This document shows positions 25,288 to 43,836 of a stretch of 64,000 nt of DNA, in pieces; the stretch's first letter is position 1; every line of letters starts with the position of its first letter. The notes under the pieces were generated by a model. That model saw only the letters and a list, made by a program, of their open reading frames with translations. It had not been told where the DNA came from and did not search any database. The stretch comes from Anseranas semipalmata (lineage: Eukaryota; Chordata; Aves; Anseriformes; Anseranatidae), in assembly GCA_013399115.1 (NCBI GenBank), contig VXAA01000962.1:515079-579078 (forward strand), written 5' to 3'. The translations under genes and the position numbers were made by a program.

Positions 25288-26180
25288 TGACTTTGCCTGC
25301 TGCGACTCCACAGCTGATGGAGCAGCAAGGCAGGAGCACAAACCCAAGGCAAGCCAGCAGAGCTGAGCCACCCTGCCCGCCAGAAGAGCCCCGATGCCCA
25401 GCGGCTGTAGCCTTGCGCTCCAGGCGTGCACAGCAGCTCACTGTGCTGGGCTCAGAGGAGGGAACGTGTTCCCCGCTGCAGAGCTTGCTGGACAGCTTTA
25501 TAGGAACCAAGTTAACGAACCACGTAATGGCTCAGCTTTGTACCAAGCCTCCAAGACCTCAGGACTGATCCTTGTCAGGCTTTCCCTGTCTGAACTTTGC
25601 TTGACCTGCCCGCAGCTTTGGTTAGCTGTAGCAGCAATTTCTGTAATTCAGCAGGTGTCTATGGCTAATTTGTTACGATCGCAGTTCATACAGATAGCAG
25701 TATCATGCAGTTCTTCTGTGCAGAGAGGTATTTAATGCCACTAAAACGATGAGATACAGGCCTGACGTGGCAGCAGTGGCCTTCAGAAGTGAAAAAAAGA
25801 GTGGTGTAGTGCAGGCACCAAGGGATAAGAGATGGGCCACCAATCTGGCACTGGAGACCCCATGGCTATAACAACCTGGCCAGACCAGCACAGGGAGAGT
25901 GCGTGTGGCTAAGCCCAACACAAGGTATAAAAATCTAACAACAAGAAGCAAAGAGCTCTGAAGAGAGCTATGGGCTTCAGCTGCTTCAAACCCAGATGTT
26001 CCTTTCCGGTGACTGTGGATGCTCAGCATCCTGGTGGTGAGCATATTCTAGATAACAAGATTCATATTTATATTGGTGTTTGTATTGTAATTGCTATACC
26101 ATGCTAAGTGTAACTTCTAATTAAATTGTGATTTGAGTGCACTGCTGTGTCACTGTGCTAAATCAAAATCCCCTGTAACT
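25288..26180 (+). mobile_element. Possible LTR, GC-rich 5' half
   Basis: The segment has LTR-like organisation: a GC-rich first half, TATAAAA at 25926-25932 and ATTAAA at 26120-26125, then about 55 bp to a possible end. A 5-bp repeat GCAAG flanks it (25283-25287 and 26181-26185), and it starts TGAC. The 3' end reads CT instead of the usual CA, and no second copy is present in the window. The 3' part resembles galliform LTR sequence I remember, but I cannot name a family. The boundaries are tentative. Confidence 0.4.
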
Positions 26181-26185
26181 GCAAG

Positions 26186-29100
26186 TAACTTCAAATTAAT
26201 TAAGCTTTATATTATATGTTAAACCCTCCACACGTGGAACATTCAAAAGACCCTGGTCAGAGAGTATTTTGTGACAAGGTCTCAACAACAACAAAGATAT
26301 CCTGGAAGAGAGGTTTCCACATTTAAAGAGCTATAACCTCATCTCATCTACTGCTTAAATAAGTAAAACTTCCAACGAGGTCTTTAAAAACATAAACAGC
26401 AGAAAAAACTCCCTTGGGCCTTAGAAATTGGATTTGCTGTTTGCATAGAAGAGGAAAATATATGTACAAAGAGTAACAGGAAACCCATGCAAAAACAGCA
26501 TGGATCCACTGTTACACATTATAGGTTATACATGTAAAACCTCCCTCCAAAACAAAGTGAATGATCTTCCACCAAAATTGCAATTTAAACTTGAGGGAGA
26601 AAATTTATGAATTAAGCAATTTATTTGTCTAGAACTTTAGGAAGCTGTGAAGATTCTTAGTAAAGGTTAACATCTTTTGCTGTCCTCTTGTCTGTTCACA
26701 GCGGAAAGGTTCTGATTGGAGGCAACTTCAGAATAAGTTTCTGTCACCAGAGATTTCAAAGATACACTTCATTTTCACCACAAAGGAAGAAAAAAAAAAG
26801 TACATACTACACTGTTAAAACTAAACTGTTAAAATCAGTTTATCATGTGATTCTAAACTGTTTTAGTAGCTACATAACTCAAAGCCAAGGTTAGAACTTA
26901 TATGGGTAGTAATGCATCTTAACTCTCAGGTGTAGATTTATTTTAAGTTTAAACTTAGCTTAGCATTTGCTGGGTTCTAGTTTTTATCATTTGGGGATAA
27001 ACAGAATTGTAACATATTTTATCAAAGAGTAACACGCATAGTGTTCAACTACGCATTAAATAGTTTTTTCTTAGAATACAAAAGATTTACATTACCCACA
27101 GAAAGATACTGTTCCACTTAGCAGTAAATGCTTCAAGGAGTAGAAAATGCCATCATGTGACAAAACACACAGAAACAGATGGGAAAGCACAATAGAAGTA
27201 TTCAAGTTTTCAAAACGACATAAAAGGAACAAAAATTGTTAAAACAATGATGAAAATTAAATCCCCTTCAAAAATCCTTTGCAAAACTGAAGTTGTAAAT
27301 GCAAAATGCCTGAAAAGTACTGGCAAGGGAAGTTAAAGGAGAAGGGTTGCTGTGGGATCCGGAGCGTGCTTTTACGTTTTTTTTTTTCCACTTCCCTAGA
27401 AAACAGAAGAAATAAAAACAACCACTAACTTAAGTGTTCACTGTTTAGTCTTTTAACAGCACTTCCTTTCCTTTGTAGAAGAGGTATGCTGTCTTTGAAA
27501 GCCATAAGCCTCACAAATCTTATTTTTTATGCAAATAAAAATTGCTGTAGATGGATATTGCTTAATTCAAGCATAGAAGGAGAAAGATACTGAAAACAGG
27601 TAAGATAGCTAAATCAGAGGAACATCAAATATACAGAAACATGACTTTGACAACTTTTAAGACAAGGAAGTGTGGCAGAGGGGGGGAAGGCACACCCAAA
27701 TACTCTGCTACCCTGCATATTTTGCACATTTAAACAGGGATGTTAATTTAGACTTTCTGAAGCATTCTAGATACTACAAAAAGAAGCTGACCCGTGGTTT
27801 GAAGTACTTTTTTACAGCAGCCTTGCTAAAAAGCCCAGCCCTTGAAAAAAGTAGGCAAACCAATCCAACCACCATCACCCCCCCCAAAAAGCAAAACACT
27901 CAACCTTCCTTATCACAGAGCCACCTTCTAATCTTTTTGGAGGGTTATTTTCAGTTCATTCAGCTCCCCAGCAGCATTGCCCTCATGGCTGCATAAATCC
28001 ACATGCTTCAGGACAGGAACAAGCACAATTTCATTAGCCACTCCTAGCTGCTACAAGTTCAGTTGGGTCCTCACAAGTGACTTCAAGGTAAGGTTGAGAA
28101 TCTATGCCACTAGGCTGGTTAAAAGACTTGAGTTTAGATGTGAAAATATTTTAGATTAAAAAAAAAAAACTCAATGACTGATACCAGAGAGAAAGATCAT
28201 TAGTGTTAAACTGTTACAAATTTAATATATTAAAATTCCAATTCAGAGCTCATTATTACATTACTTTCTTAGGGTATCTTTATTCCAAGTTTGAAATTCT
28301 TCCACTAATGACAAAAAATGAGTTGAGGCAGAAGTGCTTGTGGATCAGAAAAAGTGTGTTCAAATCCTGGCTGCATGATAACAAAGAATATTTTGCCTTT
28401 CTTTACAATGCCCTTTAACAGTGCTTTAAATTAGCATTAGACTGAGCTGTCACTAAGTGGTATTCTACCCAGCTGCTCTGAAATTCTTGGCTTTGAATCA
28501 CTAATTTTTCAACACTACTGTAAGTTAAAATAGCATAATATTTAACTGTAATTTTATTCTCCTAATTGGCATTTTCTTCCTTCTCTTCAAAGGTGGTTTT
28601 GCTGGGAGGTTATATTCTCTCAATACTCTTCCATCACACCGAATATTCACAGAAGCCTTTCTGCTCCTAGTTCATTTCCAACAATCTGCAAAATATGTAT
28701 TTTGGATTATCACCCCCATCCTTTTTTCAGTGAAGTAATTTTTAGTTTCTTCATACTCCATCTTCTACAGCCACCGTGTCTTTGGGATGACTTACAGAAT
28801 GAAGGGTTCTGAAAAAGAATTACTTGTCTAGGTCTCCACTCTTGTAATGCTGCCATTTTCTGAGAAGCACAGCATGAATACACCCGTGGCTGCTCCACAG
28901 AGCTATGTGAAAACAGAACCAAATTAAATCAAGAAGTTGAGAATCCTGCAGAGCAGGGCATGATGTATACTAAATGATTTTCTTCTTCACCAGCCACTGC
29001 GATGACTCTCTTCAAAACTTCTGCACTCGATTCCAGTATTGGGAATCACACATCTCAAAAGCAATCCCATCAAGTTGAGAATGTATCTGGGAAGCAGCAG

Positions 29101-29654
29101 CTGTACTCACACACCCTCGTATTTGAATAGCATGTTGGTCCATCCAGCACCTTAGAAAAACGGTATCCACTGGATATTCACTTGTGATATTCAAAACATA
29201 TCATACAGTCGAGTTCCTGTTATACTGCACTAATATCTAAAATCACTATATTTACGAAAAGTAAATATAACGAAAAGGAAGAGGAGTATCTCTGAAATAT
29301 TTTAAAACCCCACTGGAAACAAGTGAGCTCTATAACTAAGGAAGTGAATATATTTGCATGCTACTGAGAGAGATGGTGAAAGAAATATATAAATTGAATA
29401 CAATTAGCAGGGGTCTGAAATAGAGCTGCCAAAACTTGTAAAGGCAAAGATGGAGTCTGATGTTTGAGGGCAAGCAAGACACGAATACATCATAACTGAA
29501 CCTATTCAGAAAAGCTACAGAATACTTCAGGTTATTACACAAATTATTGGTTCCTACAAGGAGATTTTATTTTGGTGAATATCATGCATTACAATATGGC
29601 ATTCAGCTTAATAGGAAAAAACCACTGCAAAAGTCATTCTGTGATCAGATTTGC
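26186..29654. other. Intronic sequence, nothing recognised
   Basis: AT-rich, without identifiable repeats or exons. Open frames here are short and in keeping with chance. Confidence 0.5.
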
Positions 29655-29746
29655 AGCTCAGTGCTTGGATGATTGTATGAAATGAAGTGACCTGTTGGTC
29701 AGACTAAATGATTTCCTAAGAGTCTTCTGGCCTTAAAACCTTAGAA
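29655..29746 (+). mobile_element. Old CR1/L3-type LINE 3' end fragment
   Basis: The run GTTGGTCAGACTAAATGATT, then TCTTCTGGCCTTAAAACCTT, matches the 3' end shared by old CR1/L3-like elements (a 'GACTAGATGAT...CTTCTGGCC' pattern). Only the last 90 bp or so is recognisable. Confidence 0.5.
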
Positions 29747-36163
<6,417 letters not shown>

Positions 36164-36365
36164 CTGTTCTGCCCGCCCGCAGCTCCCTACCACAGCACCC
36201 CCATTCGTTACTGGGCCTGACTGGGAAGAAGCAAACATTCCCTGGAAGGCCTCTGGCTGCAGTCGGGGAGACCCTCATTTCTGTACTGCACTGCTCCATA
36301 TGATTTGGGGTTTGATCAGCAGGGATTTTTGGGGAGGGAGAAGGGGTCCGCACGTGCGCACACAC
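36164..36365 (-). other. Candidate alternative N-terminal exon of CTNND2
   Basis: On the minus strand an open frame starts at the ATG at 36365-36363 and runs without a stop to an AGAACAG/GTAACTCC donor (exon end 36164, intron start 36163). The donor splits a codon after its first base (phase 1), exactly what the CTNND2 exon at 34178 or 34175 needs, so joining across about 2 kb would keep the frame (...RT then E-A-M-P or A-M-P). The region is GC-rich with several CpGs, unlike its surroundings. The peptide is not one I know. Frame agreement alone has a one-in-three chance, and no TATA box or CpG island of normal length is evident. Confidence 0.25.
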
Positions 36366-36375
36366 GCATGTGTGC
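36349..36375. repeat. Alternating purine-pyrimidine tract with palindrome
   Basis: All 27 bases alternate strictly between pyrimidine and purine (CGCACGTGCGCACACACGC then ATGTGTGC), a composition that favours Z-DNA. It contains the perfect palindrome CGCACGTGCG, centred on a CACGTG E-box. Confidence 0.7.
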
Positions 36376-37789
36376 TTGGGGGTGGGAGTGCAGCAAGGGT
36401 GACCGTGTCAGAGGAGCTCACCCATCACCTCACCAAAGGGACCGAGTCTAACATGTAGCACAGGGATGGGACACCAGGGTGGCGGGACGAGGGGTGTCTT
36501 CTCCGCATGTTCATGTAATCGTTTGTCAATACTGGAATCAATAATTTAAAGTTTATGTTAATTGGCAATACACCTAATTAAGCAACATTCCTGGACTCAA
36601 GACCTGTGACACCCTCTAAGAGCAAATCCAAACGAGGCTCACTGAGGCATGGTGGTTTTCTATTGCTGATAGGTTTTCAGGACGATGGGGGAAAATGAGC
36701 TTGCATGAGTTGCTAGAAAACATTTACCTGCTGCACAAAATACTTGTCCTAGCAGAAGCACTCCAAAATATTTAAACTCTATTTGTGAGGGACAGCAAGG
36801 TTCAATGGGAAAGCCTCTCCATGCCCGTAAAAGACACTACTGATAAGACACCACCAATTTCTCTGTGTTCACAATGATTACATCAGTGTGACGCACAGCC
36901 TGTTGCTGTCCTGAACCTGTTTTGGAACCATATTGGAATATGGTCACTTGGAATATTTAACATGTACAATCAATCCTTCACAACTTCCCTCTCTGAAGCC
37001 TCCCATGGCCTCCTCAGTCTCTCCCAGGTTTTCACCCACCTTGCAGGCAGAAAGCTCGCTTTACTGTTTAATATGAGCTTTTCCTAGTACAACTTAAGTT
37101 CAGTGCTTCCTGTCCTATCCAACATGGACACAGAAACTGAATTATTTCATCAGTCCTCTTCAAAAATCACAAGTACATACGATGACTATTGTACCTTTCC
37201 TTCTGCTCTGGGCCCTCTTCTCTAGGAAAGCTACCCCAATCATTTTCATCTTCCCTCACAAATTAGACTTGGTGATGATAAGCCTTTAACCAATATGTAA
37301 GGGAGCTTAGCACTAAAAACAAATGGAAAATTAGAGCAAGTAGAAGAGAAATAAAAATTAAGAAGCTTAACAGAGTACACCATAGCTGAATAACTACAAC
37401 ACAAAGTAAATCTGTTGTATTTAATTTCCACAACAGCAACACTATTTCATACCAGTGTCACAGAAAACAAATGAGATTCTGTAAGTCAGAGCATATACAT
37501 GCTCCTGAGACAATCAAATTTAAATCTTGGATGATCATAGATAGATGAACAGGAAAAATACTACTGGCCTGTTGGGAACATACTGGAAGTCAGATATAAA
37601 TAATTCATGCATTCATGCATCACTGGCAAAATTCTGCTTGGAGTTTGAACACACCATACACCCACCCCCTCCCAGTTATCTTTCAAAAAGTATCAGAAGT
37701 ATCTGAAGAGTATCTATTTTCACTTCTGAAAACTTTCAGGGGATTAAAAAAAAAAAAAAAAGCTATAAATCCAAACAAAAACATTCTCT
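36376..37789. other. Intronic sequence, nothing recognised
   Basis: The first 120 bp stays GC-rich with a few CpGs, then the composition returns to AT-rich. No repeat family recognised. An A17 run near 37745-37761 lies just before the following LTR. Confidence 0.5.
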
Positions 37790-37794
37790 CCCCA

Positions 37795-38309
37795 TGTAAG
37801 GGCTGCAGGTGCCAGGCAGTGTCAGGGCACTGTGGGGCTGCTGCGTGAGGCAAGGCCGGGGCTGCCCCGTGCCGGCCCCAGCCGGTTCCAGCCGGCTCCG
37901 ACGGCCCCACCGCAGGGCACGGCCGGGCCCAGCAGCCACGGGTGGGCACCTCGGGGACAGCGTGGAGAGGCCCCACGCTGGTGCAGGGCACGGTGCGAGG
38001 AGCTGGGAGAGGCGGAGAGGGGCTGGTGTGGGCTGGCCCCAGCCCCAGGCCTCAGCCCCTGCACTGACTGGGGCTGGGGGAAGTGTGTTCTAGGGTTTGT
38101 CTTTCTCACCATCCTACTCTGTTTTTATTTGACAATACATTAAATTTATTTTCCCCAAGTCAAGTCTGTTTTGCTTATGACAGTAATTGGTAAGAGCTCT
38201 CCCTGTCCTTACCTCCACCCATGGGCTTTTCCATCTTATTTGCTGTTGAAGAGGAGTGAGACAGCGGCTGGGTGGTGTCCTGGCAGTTGCCCAAGGCCAA
38301 CCCGCCACA
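37795..38309 (+). mobile_element. GC-rich solo LTR, family B (avian endogenous retrovirus)
   Basis: The 515-bp unit begins TGTAAGGG and ends CCGCCACA, and is flanked by a perfect 5-bp direct repeat CCCCA (37790-37794 and 38310-38314). Its U3 (about 37800-38080) is very GC-rich with many CpGs. ATTAAA lies at 38139-38144 and is followed by AAGTCTGTTTTGCTTATGAC, a stretch also found in the minus-strand LTR at the right edge. This 3' part matches a common avian LTR type that I remember. No internal retroviral sequence adjoins it. Confidence 0.88.
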
Positions 38310-38357
38310 CCCCACATGCTGTTTTTGACTTTAACAAGAAAGTTAGACAGTAAAAAT

Positions 38358-39130
38358 AGATTAAATTCCACAAGAAGTACAAAGTCCTGCACCTGGGGAG
38401 GAACAACCCCAGGCATCAGTACATAGTGAAGGCCAGCCAGCTGGAAAGCAGCTCTGCAGAAAAGGACCTAGGAGTCCTGGTGGACACCAAATTGAACATG
38501 AGTCTGCAATGTGCCCTTGCTGCTACAGCGGCTCACAGTATTCCTGGCTGCATTAGGCAAAGTAACCCCAGCAGGTCAAGAGAAGTGATCCTTCCCCTCA
38601 GCAATGGTGAGGCTGCACCTAGAATATGTGTCCAGTTCTGGCCCCCCTAGTGCAAGAGGGACCTAGACATACTGGAAAGAGTCCAACGAATGGCTACCAA
38701 GACAGTCAAGGGACTGGAGCATCTCTCCTATGAGGAGAGCTGAGAGAGTTGGGACTGTTCAGCGTGGAGAAGAGGAGGCTCAGGAGGGCTTAACATAAAT
38801 ACCTGAAGGGAGGGTACAAAGACGACAGAGCCAGGCTCTTTTCAGTGGTGCCCAGTGCCAGGACAAGAGGCAATGGGCACAACCGGAAACACAGGAGGTT
38901 CTCTCTGAACATCAGGAAGCACTTCTTTACACTGGAAGCACATCCAGTGATGGAGCACTGGAAAAGGTTGTCCAGAGAGGTTGTGGAGTCTCTCTCCTTA
39001 GTATATTCAAAAGCCACCTGGACGTGGCGCTGGGCAACCTGCTCTAGGTGTCTCTGCCTGACCAGCAGGATTGGATCAGATGACCTCCAGAGGTCCCTTC
39101 CAGCATTAAACATTCAGAGATTCTGTGATT
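38358..39130 (+). mobile_element. CR1 LINE, 5'-truncated copy
   Basis: About 770 bp of CR1 ORF2 end and 3' UTR. Landmarks are CTGCACCTGGGGAGGAACAA, GCTCTGCAGAAAAGGACCTA, the 'CTGGAGCATCTCTCCTATGAGG' block near 38715, CTTTTCAGTGGTGCCCAG and a final GATTCTGTGATT. Small indels and stops break the frame. The 5' truncation point lies about 45 bp after the preceding LTR's flanking repeat. Confidence 0.95.
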
Positions 39131-41986
39131 ATTTCTTTTTATTATTATTATTGTGACAGCATGGATTCCTGGTCTCATGGAAACAATCTACAACAATCTG
39201 CAGTTGTATATACAACTATAGCCTACAATTAACAACTGCCATTGTTACCACCTCATGAGCTAATGACAGCTGTATAAAATGTCATCAGGTTAACATCCCT
39301 GTAAATCACTATTAAGTACAGTGCTGGGAGGTATGAAAAACAATTTAAAAAAAATAAATACTGAGCGAAATAAACAGATAAAAACAACAACGATCTATAC
39401 AGCTGTGGAAAAAGTGTGATAAACATCAAAAAATAACGCCAAACTGTGTAATTGAATTCCAGTCTATTATGTGGAATACAGATAGGAAAACACTGCTCAG
39501 TGAGTAAGAGAATCAGAGAAACTCCCCAGCTTACATAGATACACTGGTTACTTTAACTTCCCCATCACAGTAACTTCAGCAACACTTCACTCATCAGTAT
39601 CTACCTACTACATTTCCATAATCTGTAACCAACTGCCAGGCATCCATCTCATCCAGTACAGCAACTGATTTCAACTTTTTTTTTTCAATCACTTTTTCAA
39701 AATCGGATAAAAATCAGCCAGCAGATTTAAAAACCTTTCTAATATCTACCTTCAACACACACTTAAGAAAAGAGGTTTCACTAACTTTTAAATGTTTATT
39801 CAAATTAAGCATTCGATATAAATTTCATAATTATTTTTAATTATTTCCCTTGCATTTCTTTTGAACATCTGTAACTTAGCTCTTTCCAGTGAGTTCTTGG
39901 ATCTTTTCTGGGACACAGCTCTTGGGCTTTTTTGGTCACATGAAATTCTATTCAAAAGTAAATGAATGAGGAGATGGTTTATGTATCTAAGTCATTTCTT
40001 ATGGACATCATGGACATTTCAGCAACATGTGAAAAAGATGGATACAAATTTTTATGCCTAGGCCCCACAAATGCCCAGCAGCAATAGTAACATGACATTT
40101 AAAACTGGGAAATGAAAGACCGCAAGAACAGATTCCTTCTGCGACCCTTGAGATGGCAATGGATACTAAATGGTGGACACCCTTCCTTGTAGCTGGGTTT
40201 CACACCTTCTCTGAGGTTATACAACCAGCTTCGCTCATTCCAAGGTCGAATTGCAAAAGTCTGTAGAGGCTGAACTCAGGCACAGAGATATACACACAAT
40301 ACAGAGAGGTACATTTTATACTATATATAAATCCTTAGGTAAAACAAAAAAATTTATACACCCATTTATACTATTTATTCATACACATGGAAATGGCAAT
40401 GTCACATGCTGTGATTTCACCTGAAAGCTTAATTTTGCACATGCACTTTTATACAAATTTTAATTGTATAGAGTATACAAGTATGGGTAGAAAGTATAGA
40501 TACATTAAAAAAAGCTCCACAATATCTGGCAATCTATGGTAAAAGCCAAATTCTCCACTACACTGGCAACTGCATCAAATCAGTGGAATCAGAAAATCCA
40601 AATATGTTTCCGTTATTAAAAGGTATTGCAGTAAGGGATATGTACTCCCCAGTGGGTTTTCCCTGTACAATGAAACATTAATCAGTGAGAGTATTCATTA
40701 TAGAAGTGTAAGTCATGCTGTCTTACTGCACAACAATCAAATTTGGCTCAAAGAACTAATCTGGAGAACCATAAATGACACTGAAGTAGCCTTGGATAAG
40801 AACCAATCACTTAGAAGCATCCAATATGAAGTTATGCATCTAGAAATAATTTTTGCTTCTTCTCCTCTAACAGGAATATCCTGTATACAGATTGCAGTAT
40901 AACTACCATTTAATAATATGCATTTCTATTATTCCTATATTAAGGTTTACTTCCTTTTTTTTTTTTTTTTTGCTATTGTTTCAAAATTATGGGGATTTAC
41001 TGTAAAATGAAAATACTTGAATATATTTTTATTTTACCTAAAAATGTATGTTTATGGCTACACTTCAATTTAGTGTTTATTATTTCAGTAACTTGCATCA
41101 AGATTTCAGAAGCAAGGACTAATGCCAATCCCGTTTCTAGCTGATTTTAATTAAAAAACAAATACATAAAATACTCCAATGTTCTTCAATATAATAATTG
41201 CATGATTGCAATAGGGAACCTCTATTTCTCCCTGCATGAATGAACAGCAGCTGTTATTTGTAAGCTTACAGTTGTGAACAGCTCCAACACGCTAGCTTCT
41301 AACAACTGTGGTAAACAAAAAAAGCAACAGGTTTGGCACTGTATCTATGAACATGAAAACCACCCGCTTTTGTGGCATTCACTGAGGCATCCTGACAAGG
41401 AAAGAATTCAGTAGGTGTAGGTTAGCAGGCAGAACAACATAAAATACAATAGCCCTGGCAGTTCTTGCAGATTATTACCTATATATAACTCTGCGTACAT
41501 CACAAGTCATGTTTGGTGCAGATATAGGGAAAAAAAATACACAAAATAATAATTTCCACTGTTATACACTGCTAAGCCAATTCAAACATTTGAGACTTTG
41601 CTTAGTCTGGTTATTACATACATATGACTATTAGACTAACCAGGATGTTTTCAGTAGGTTTTCGGAATAAAATCCCAACTGGAGGAGGTAGAAATGGGCA
41701 CTGCTTGAGAATTTAGACACGCAAGGAATCAACATTAACAGAAAGATGACCTACTGCATTCTTTTGGTAATGTCAAACTACAGAGGTGACTGAAGACTGA
41801 GACAGCATTGGCTCTAGGCAGCAGAATAATATTGCAATAAACTTTTCAGTGTTGTAGTTCAAATACTCACTGTCACATCATAGGTGTAATGAAACTAAAT
41901 CCTTCAGCCGTGTGACAGTGAAACAGGATAGGAAGTATGTAAAGATGTGCCTTCCCTTCTCCTGCAAACAGAACCAGTGAAATTAT

Positions 41987-42021
<35 letters not shown>

Positions 42022-43340
42022 GAGGGATCATTTTGTCCTATCTTTGCTGACAGTTTGATATAATTTGTCTGGGTAAGTATTCTTGAAAATAGACTGATAA
42101 TCTTAAGCCTATGAGTTAAGAGGAAGATAAGAAAATCTTCCAGACCCTGCCAAATATCTCAAAGAAGAAAACTTCTTTTGATTGCTTAAGTAGTTATCAC
42201 AACATCCTAAAGCATGTATCTCCTATGTTGAAATTACTAGATGGGAAAACAGATCAGTTGAAGGGGACATAATATCTTAAAGGCTTAAGCTCAATTAGGG
42301 GTCAGGGATATGAGGAATCAAGTCAGCACTCTTCCTATACTTTAATGCCCATCACAGGGGCTTTCCAAAAAGCAAAATTCTCTTTTTGAGATTGTTCTTT
42401 GCTTCTTTTTATAATAATTGGTATTTCAGGTACTTTGAATTACTATTCAGTCTTCCTCCTTAAAATCAAACAAAATACTCCTAAAACATTCCCAGTGATT
42501 TTAGCAGGATAACTCAGAAGAAGTGCATGAGAGAAAAGCTTTAGCATTGGCCCAGTGGGCTTTGGAAAAAAAAGCAAAAGAAAGATACCCAACTGAACAT
42601 CACTTGCTTTTTTCTAACTTGAGGAAGCACCAATGCTGGTTGCATGAAGATTTAAAGATCAGACTCAGCCCATGAAGACAGAGTACTCTGCCAGTTAACT
42701 GCTCCCAACCCCCTCCTCTATCAATATATTATTGCACCTAAGTGATTAATTAGGACAGATAAAACACATGCTAGCTTGAAACATGTTCCTACATCATCGG
42801 TATTGAAACCACCTACTTAATCTGTAAGAATTTTCCCTTACCAGTTAGCATACACCATTTGAGAACTGAGTGATCTCCTAAAATTCTTATGAAAATATTT
42901 CACAGCTGGAGACAGCAACATGATCACAAAGAGAAACCGACATAAAAATTCATACTCCTGCCAATATTTTACAGATCTCAGCATGAGGATATACACTAAT
43001 TGATTTCAGTTTTGCTGAAAAGTCTATTCATAAATCAAGCAAAATTGTTCTATTTGTGGAACCCAGTAAAAGAATATTGTTTGCTGGTGTTACTGAGGGA
43101 ATGACAGTTCTTATTTCAGTGACCATGCCAATATCCTCAAGGATTCAGAACAAAATGCACAACTACAAACAAAAGTAAAAAACACTCCTACAGCAACTTC
43201 TTAAAATTAAAAAAAAATTAATAATCTAGACATCATAAGAGAAGATGATACTAACAAAATATGGGATGTTTCCTTTGTATATCTTTTCATTCAGTCATCA
43301 TTTGTTGACTGGGGGTGACCTGTGAATTTAACTGGCACCA
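39131..43340. other. Long AT-rich intronic stretch, nothing recognised
   Basis: No repeat family and no open frame of note over 4.2 kb, the largest such gap in the window. It holds a T29 run at 41990-42018 and several shorter T-runs. Confidence 0.5.
41990..42018. repeat. T29 homopolymer
   Basis: An uninterrupted run of 29 T residues. No LINE or SINE body is recognised beside it, so its origin is unclear. Confidence 0.95.
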
Positions 43341-43836
43341 CGTACTGGGTCTGGTTGGGATGAAGTTAATTTTCTTCATAGCAGTTCATATGGTGATTCT
43401 GTGTTTTAGATTTGCGACCAAAACAGTGTTGTAGCTACTGCTGAACAGCGCTTGCACAGCATCAAGGCCTCTCTGTTTCTCACACTGCCCCCCACAGCAA
43501 GTAGGCTGAGGGTAGGCAAGAGGCTGGAGGGGATGCAGCTGGGACAGCTGACCCCAACTGACCAAAGGGATATTCCTTACCATTTAACATCATGCTCAGC
43601 AATAAAACTTGGGGGAGTTTCTCCAAAGTAGCTGTTGCTTAGGGACTGGCTGATGGTGAGTGAGTGCTTTTGCATCACGTGTTTTGCTTTCTTTCATTTA
43701 TTAAACTGTCTTTATGTTGATCCACTAGTTTTAATTCTCCCTTTCAACCATCTGACTCTCTCCTCCATCCCACTGAGGGGTGGTGAGCAAGTGACTGAGC
43801 GAGGGCTTAGCTGCTGGCTGGGGTCAATCCACCACA
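43341..43836 (+). mobile_element. Solo LTR, family C copy 1 (avian endogenous retrovirus)
   Basis: Runs from CGTACTGGGTCTGG (an expected TGTACTGGG with its first base changed) to CAATCCACCACA. It matches a common avian LTR type: GGATGAAGTTAATTTTCTTC, CAGCTGGGACAGCTGACCCC, GGGATATTCC, AATAAA at 43601-43606 and a pyrimidine-rich U5. A second, internally deleted copy lies at 55268-55615. The flanks (CACCA and TGCCA) do not give a clean target duplication, which suits an older insertion. Confidence 0.88.

Noticed and set aside
37683..38143. Proline- and glycine-rich open frames of 94-103 codons
   Set aside because: They fall inside the GC-rich LTR. High GC content suppresses stop codons, and overlapping frames on both strands point to chance.
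38426..39156. Open frames of 74-107 codons on both strands
   Set aside because: Explained by the CR1 copy at 38358-39130.
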